Source: an archaeon (GTDB lineage: Archaea > EX4484-52 > B79-G9). Taken from it: 14,748 nt of DNA. The translations under genes were made by a program, and so were the position numbers. Under the pieces are notes generated by a model. It saw only the letters and a list, made by a program, of their open reading frames with translations, ran no database searches and had not been told where the DNA came from. The stretch covers positions 1 to 14,748 of the forward strand of contig WSZW01000171.1 of NCBI GenBank assembly GCA_013139905.1, written 5' to 3'. This document shows, piece by piece, positions 12,244 through 14,748 of the stretch; within the stretch, counting starts at the first letter, position 1, and each line of letters opens with the position of its first letter.

Positions 12244-12696
12244 TCACATAGCAATTACACCAATAACAACCAGCGCAACAAAACTATATCTAAATAATTT
12301 ACCAAAAAATACAAAAAACGTAAATTTCTTTAAATCATAATTTAATATCCCCGCAACAAACGTTAAAGGATCTCCAATAATAGGTACCCACGAAAAAAAC
12401 AACACCCAAGACCCATATTTATTAAACAGTTTTCGCGATTTTTCAATATCATTATCACTAAAACGAATAATTTTATGAAGTATAGTATTTCTACCTTTAA
12501 GCCCAATATAATAATTCACAAAAGAACCAAGATAATTCCCCAAAGTCGCAACTAAAACAATAACCCAAATATTATGTTGCTGTGCGATATATATCGCAAG
12601 CGCCCCTTCAGAACCCAAAGGAAGAAGTGTAGATGCCAAGAAACTAATGATGAATAAATTAAAAATACCGTTAAAAAATATTTGTTCAAATACCAT
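12244..12696 (-). CDS. VTT-domain (DedA/YqaA family) membrane protein
   Basis: A 150-residue membrane protein of the VTT (formerly SNARE-associated) superfamily, closest in look to YqaA. FLASTLLPLGSEGAL (19-33) has the family Glu30, followed by a glycine-rich GNYLGSFVNYYIG segment (53-65), the re-entrant motif FSWVPIIGDPLTFVAGIL (101-118) and a terminal FGKLFRY (131-137). Relatives act as lipid scramblases or flippases or influence membrane homeostasis; the substrate here is unknown. It lies 46 bp after uS10 on the same strand, between uS10 and tRNA-Ser, and may be read from the ribosomal promoter. ATG 12696 is the only convincing start, and no Shine-Dalgarno site is seen. Confidence 0.85.
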   Translation of the reverse strand: MVFEQIFFNGIFNLFIISFLASTLLPLGSEGALAIYIAQQHNIWVIVLVATLGNYLGSFVNYYIGLKGRNTILHKIIRFSDNDIEKSRKLFNKYGSWVLFFSWVPIIGDPLTFVAGILNYDLKKFTFFVFFGKLFRYSFVALVVIGVIAM

Positions 12697-12742
12697 ACAC
12701 TAATCAATCTCGACAAAAACTACAATTCGTTAATTAAAAGGA

Positions 12743-13054
12743 TTAATCTTCTTTAAGTTCAATTTCAATATTTACGGAATCTGGAACTTCAACACGCATT
12801 ATTTGTCTAAGCGCTCGTTCATTCATCCCAACATCAATTAATCTTTTATGAACTCTCATTTCCCATCGCTCAAATGTTGCAGATCCTTCACCACTTACAC
12901 TTTTTCTTGTTGTGATTTTAAGTTTTTTTGTAGGTAGAGGTACAGGACCAATTATTTTTGCGCCAAATTTATGGGCTATCTCTTTTATCTGTTCAGATAA
13001 TATTTCAAGTTCTTTATAATCTGTTGACGTTAATTTTACTCGTGCTACTTGCAT
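12743..13054 (-). CDS. rpsJ: Small ribosomal subunit protein uS10
   Basis: A 103-residue archaeal/eukaryotic-type uS10. Typical segments are ARVKLTSTDY at the start, IIGPVPLPTKKLKITTRKS (about 34-52), the family helix around FERWEMRVHKRLID (61-74) and VPDSVNIEIEL at the end. It is part of the small-subunit head. GGTGA (13061-13065) lies 6 nt before ATG 13054 and fixes the start. aEF1A lies upstream on the same strand, but a hairpin terminator between the two (13150-13187) and an AT-rich leader (13055-13150) with a possible TATA element (ACAATAATATAATA) suggest uS10 also has its own promoter. Confidence 0.97.
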   Translation of the reverse strand: MQVARVKLTSTDYKELEILSEQIKEIAHKFGAKIIGPVPLPTKKLKITTRKSVSGEGSATFERWEMRVHKRLIDVGMNERALRQIMRVEVPDSVNIEIELKED

Positions 13055-13060
13055 TTTATT

Positions 13061-13065
13061 TCACC
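13061..13065 (-). promoter_or_regulatory. Shine-Dalgarno site of rpsJ
   Basis: GGTGA on the minus strand with a 6-nt spacer to ATG 13054. Confidence 0.6.
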
Positions 13066-13149
13066 ATTTGTTTCCTATGTCATTGTACTTTAGTTTTTCA
13101 TAAAGCACAGTTAATTATGATTTTTTATTATATTATTGTAAAAAGCGTT

Positions 13150-13187
13150 AAAAAATTAAAAATGCCGACTCCAATAAAGGAGCCGAC
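13150..13187 (-). terminator. Hairpin plus T-tract terminator after aEF1A
   Basis: On the minus strand GTCGGCTCC (13187-13179) pairs with GGAGTCGGC (13172-13164) around a 6-nt loop, a 9-bp stem with two G-U pairs, followed by ATTTTTAATTTTTT. It starts 21 bp after the aEF1A stop codon. It resembles a bacterial intrinsic terminator, unlike the hairpin-less T-tracts elsewhere in the window. Confidence 0.65.
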
Positions 13188-13208
13188 CGCTTTAGTATTT
13201 TAGTTAAT

Positions 13209-14483
13209 TTAATCTTTTTTTGCAACTAAATCGATGCACATACCAGCTGCAATGGTTTGACCCATATCCCGAATTGCGAATTTAGCAAGTGCAGGAAAGT
13301 CGGTCTGTTTTTCTAAAACCATTGGTTTTGTTGGTTTGCATTTAATAACTGCAGCATCCCCAGCTTTAATAAAATCTGGATTCTCAGCAATAGTTTCACC
13401 GGTTGCAGGATTAATTTTCTTAACAATCTCTGTTATTTGACATGCAACGTGTGATGTGTGTGCATGAAATACCGGAGTGTATCCTTTTGTAATAACAGAT
13501 GGGTGTTGAAGTACAATTATTTGTGCGGTAAATTCTTCAACAACGGTTGGTGGATTATTTGCATGACCTGCAACTTCACCTCGTGAAATATCCCCTTTAC
13601 CAATACCTCTAACATTAAATCCAATGTTATCTCCTGCTTGTGCACCTGCAGCAATTACTTCGTGGTGCATCTCAACAGATTTAACTTCACCGATTTTTCC
13701 GGATGGCATAAATACTAATTTATCGCCACCTTTAATTTTACCGGATTCAACACGACCAACAGGAACTGTTCCTACACCGGTAATGGTGTATACGTCCTGA
13801 ATTGGAAGTCTTAATGGTTTGTCAGTAGGTAAATTAGGTGCTTTAAAGTCATCTAATGCTTCTAATAATACTTTTCCTGTGTACCATGGCATATTTTCTG
13901 ATTTCTTTGCTACATTGTCGCCGGTCCATGCGGATAAAGGAATAAATGGAATTGTTGATGGATCAAAACCTACAGTTTTTAAAAGTGCAGAACAGTCATC
14001 TACAGCTTTTTTGTATGCTACTTCTTCGAATTTCATTTCATCCATTTTATTTACTGCAACAATAATTTGTTTTAAACCAAGAGTTCTAATTAAAAATACG
14101 TGTTCTTTGGTTTGAGGCATAACACCATCTTTTGCACCAAGAACTAAAACAGCAGCATCAGCTTGAGAAGCGCCTGTAATCATGTTTTTAACAAAATCTC
14201 TGTGGCCCGGAGCATCAATTACAGTAAAGTAATTTTTATCTGTATCAAATCTTTTATGCATAACATCAATTGTAACGCCTCTTTCACGTTCTTCTTTTGC
14301 TGTATCCATTAAAAATGCAAATTTGAATGATTCTTTCTTAAGCTCTTTAGCTCTTTCTTCAATTTTCTTCATTTGTTGTGCAGGAACATTTCCTGTATCC
14401 CAAAGTAATCTTCCGATTAGAGTAGATTTACCTTGATCTACGTGTCCTATTGTAACCAAGTTCATGTGTGGTTTGTCTGCCAT
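13209..14483 (-). CDS. tuf: Translation elongation factor aEF1A (EF-1 alpha)
   Basis: A GTPase that delivers aminoacyl-tRNA to the ribosome. With ATG 14483 it has 424 residues, normal for archaeal EF1A. G1 is GHVDQGKS (13-20), the switch I region has RERGVTID (66-73), G3 is DAPGH (90-94), G4 is NKMD (145-148) and G5 is SAW (184-186). Beta-barrel domains 2 and 3 follow (for example PIQDVYTITGVGTVPVGRVE, and the C-terminal FAIRDMGQTIAAGMCID). GHVDQGKS carries Gln17 where GHVDHGKS or GHVDAGKS is usual. GAGGTG (14492-14497) lies only 2 nt before ATG 14489 but 8 nt before ATG 14483, so the second ATG is the likely start. The upstream region holds two palindromes. Confidence 0.97.
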   Translation of the reverse strand: MADKPHMNLVTIGHVDQGKSTLIGRLLWDTGNVPAQQMKKIEERAKELKKESFKFAFLMDTAKEERERGVTIDVMHKRFDTDKNYFTVIDAPGHRDFVKNMITGASQADAAVLVLGAKDGVMPQTKEHVFLIRTLGLKQIIVAVNKMDEMKFEEVAYKKAVDDCSALLKTVGFDPSTIPFIPLSAWTGDNVAKKSENMPWYTGKVLLEALDDFKAPNLPTDKPLRLPIQDVYTITGVGTVPVGRVESGKIKGGDKLVFMPSGKIGEVKSVEMHHEVIAAGAQAGDNIGFNVRGIGKGDISRGEVAGHANNPPTVVEEFTAQIIVLQHPSVITKGYTPVFHAHTSHVACQITEIVKKINPATGETIAENPDFIKAGDAAVIKCKPTKPMVLEKQTDFPALAKFAIRDMGQTIAAGMCIDLVAKKD

Positions 14484-14491
14484 ATCCATAA

Positions 14492-14497
14492 CACCTC
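14492..14497 (-). promoter_or_regulatory. Shine-Dalgarno site of aEF1A
   Basis: GAGGTG on the minus strand; its spacing (8 nt) selects ATG 14483 over ATG 14489 (2 nt). Confidence 0.6.
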
Positions 14498-14523
14498 ATA
14501 TATTATCATATTATTTAGTAAAT

Positions 14524-14537
14524 ACCACATACGTGGT
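14524..14537. repeat. Short inverted repeat in the aEF1A leader/promoter
   Basis: ACCAC-ATAC-GTGGT, a 5-bp perfect dyad with a 4-nt centre, between a TATA-like GATATATC (14539-14546) and the aEF1A Shine-Dalgarno site. It could be a protein site or a small hairpin at the mRNA 5' end. Confidence 0.35.
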
Positions 14538-14552
14538 GGATATATCTACTAT

Positions 14553-14574
14553 AGTAACCTTTAAAAAGGTTACT
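14553..14574. repeat. Perfect 22-bp palindrome upstream of aEF1A
   Basis: AGTAACCTTT (14553-14562) and AAAGGTTACT (14565-14574) are exact reverse complements around AA. Seven T follow on the plus strand, so it would look like an intrinsic terminator in that direction, but no plus-strand gene precedes it. On the minus strand it holds a TATA-like CTTTTTAAAGG about 70-85 bp before the aEF1A start, so a promoter or operator role is also possible. Confidence 0.55.
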
Positions 14575-14652
14575 TTTTTTACGCTTCGAATTTAAGAATC
14601 AGAGACTATTTCTTCGTCAGCAACTATTTTATTCATTACAAAAGTTATAAAT

Positions 14653-14723
14653 ATTGTGATTGTAATTAAAAGCCAAATAACATATTAACAAAAAATTATT
14701 AATTTAAGTGTTACAATCACAAT
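14653..14723. repeat. 13-bp perfect inverted repeat with 45-bp spacer
   Basis: ATTGTGATTGTAA (14653-14665) is the exact reverse complement of TTACAATCACAAT (14711-14723). The minus strand just upstream (14727-14748) has a T/A-rich TATA-like stretch, so a minus-strand transcript could begin at the first arm and fold into a long hairpin. I see no convincing gene in 14498-14748 apart from these repeats and the aEF1A promoter. Confidence 0.45.
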
Positions 14724-14748
14724 CTTCTATTTAAATAAAATATATATT

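Noticed and set aside
14592..14684. Minus-strand open stretch with about 16 hydrophobic residues followed by MNKIVADEEIVSDS, resembling a single-span small membrane protein.
   Set aside because: A stop precedes it at 14685-14687, and the only ATG (14636) lies after the hydrophobic part. AT-rich DNA easily encodes Ile/Phe/Thr runs. It needs a non-standard start to be real.
1..14748. CRISPR array, insertion sequence, prophage or toxin-antitoxin module.
   Set aside because: I saw no regularly spaced repeats, transposase, integrase, terminal repeats with target duplications, or recognisable toxin-antitoxin pair.

Overview
This is an AT-rich archaeal chromosome segment. The archaeal markers are an aEF1A-type elongation factor, an archaeal uS10, archease with RtcB, a class II tRNA-Ser, TATA boxes about 25 bp before many start codons, and Shine-Dalgarno sites of the GGTG(AT) type on only a few genes. 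Sequence flavour and small size are compatible with a DPANN-type archaeon, but I cannot assign the lineage from the window alone.

Layout. (1) 1-2410, plus strand: the tail of a coiled-coil protein, then a Lys/Asn-rich protein of 493 residues carrying three SHOCT-like repeats, coupled to a polytopic membrane protein with an HELFH zinc-protease motif. (2) 2449-8209, almost all minus strand: a sulfur-trafficking neighbourhood. It holds a CysK/CysM-type cysteine synthase, a ThiI reduced to its PP-loop domain, a divergent plus-strand unknown that might be the missing THUMP half, a small Cys/His-rich zinc protein, a small membrane protein, and an operon iscS-iscU-E1 (ThiF/MoeB/UbaA type). (3) 8339-12036, minus strand: a deoxyribosyltransferase-like protein, RtcB RNA ligase, a YdjM-type membrane protein, archease and an alpha/beta hydrolase, tightly packed. 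(4) 12084-14483, minus strand: tRNA-Ser(GGA), a VTT/DedA-family membrane protein, uS10 and aEF1A, i.e. the archaeal tuf-rpsJ-tRNA-Ser synteny with one extra gene inserted.

How the genes fit together. IscS would supply persulfide sulfur to IscU (Fe-S clusters), to the ThiI-like enzyme (s4U in tRNA) and, through the E1-like protein, to a ubiquitin-like sulfur carrier not seen here; the cysteine synthase would supply the cysteine. The strongest non-coding signal is a 15-bp dyad, TATAACNNNGTTATA. I see exactly two copies, one beside the TATA box of the isc operon and one at the expected transcription start of the leader before the cysteine synthase, and I propose it as a common operator of a sulfur/iron-sulfur regulon. 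The leader also contains a 16-codon ORF with a good Shine-Dalgarno site. The other items most worth checking are the apparently split ThiI and the SHOCT-repeat/membrane-protease pair.
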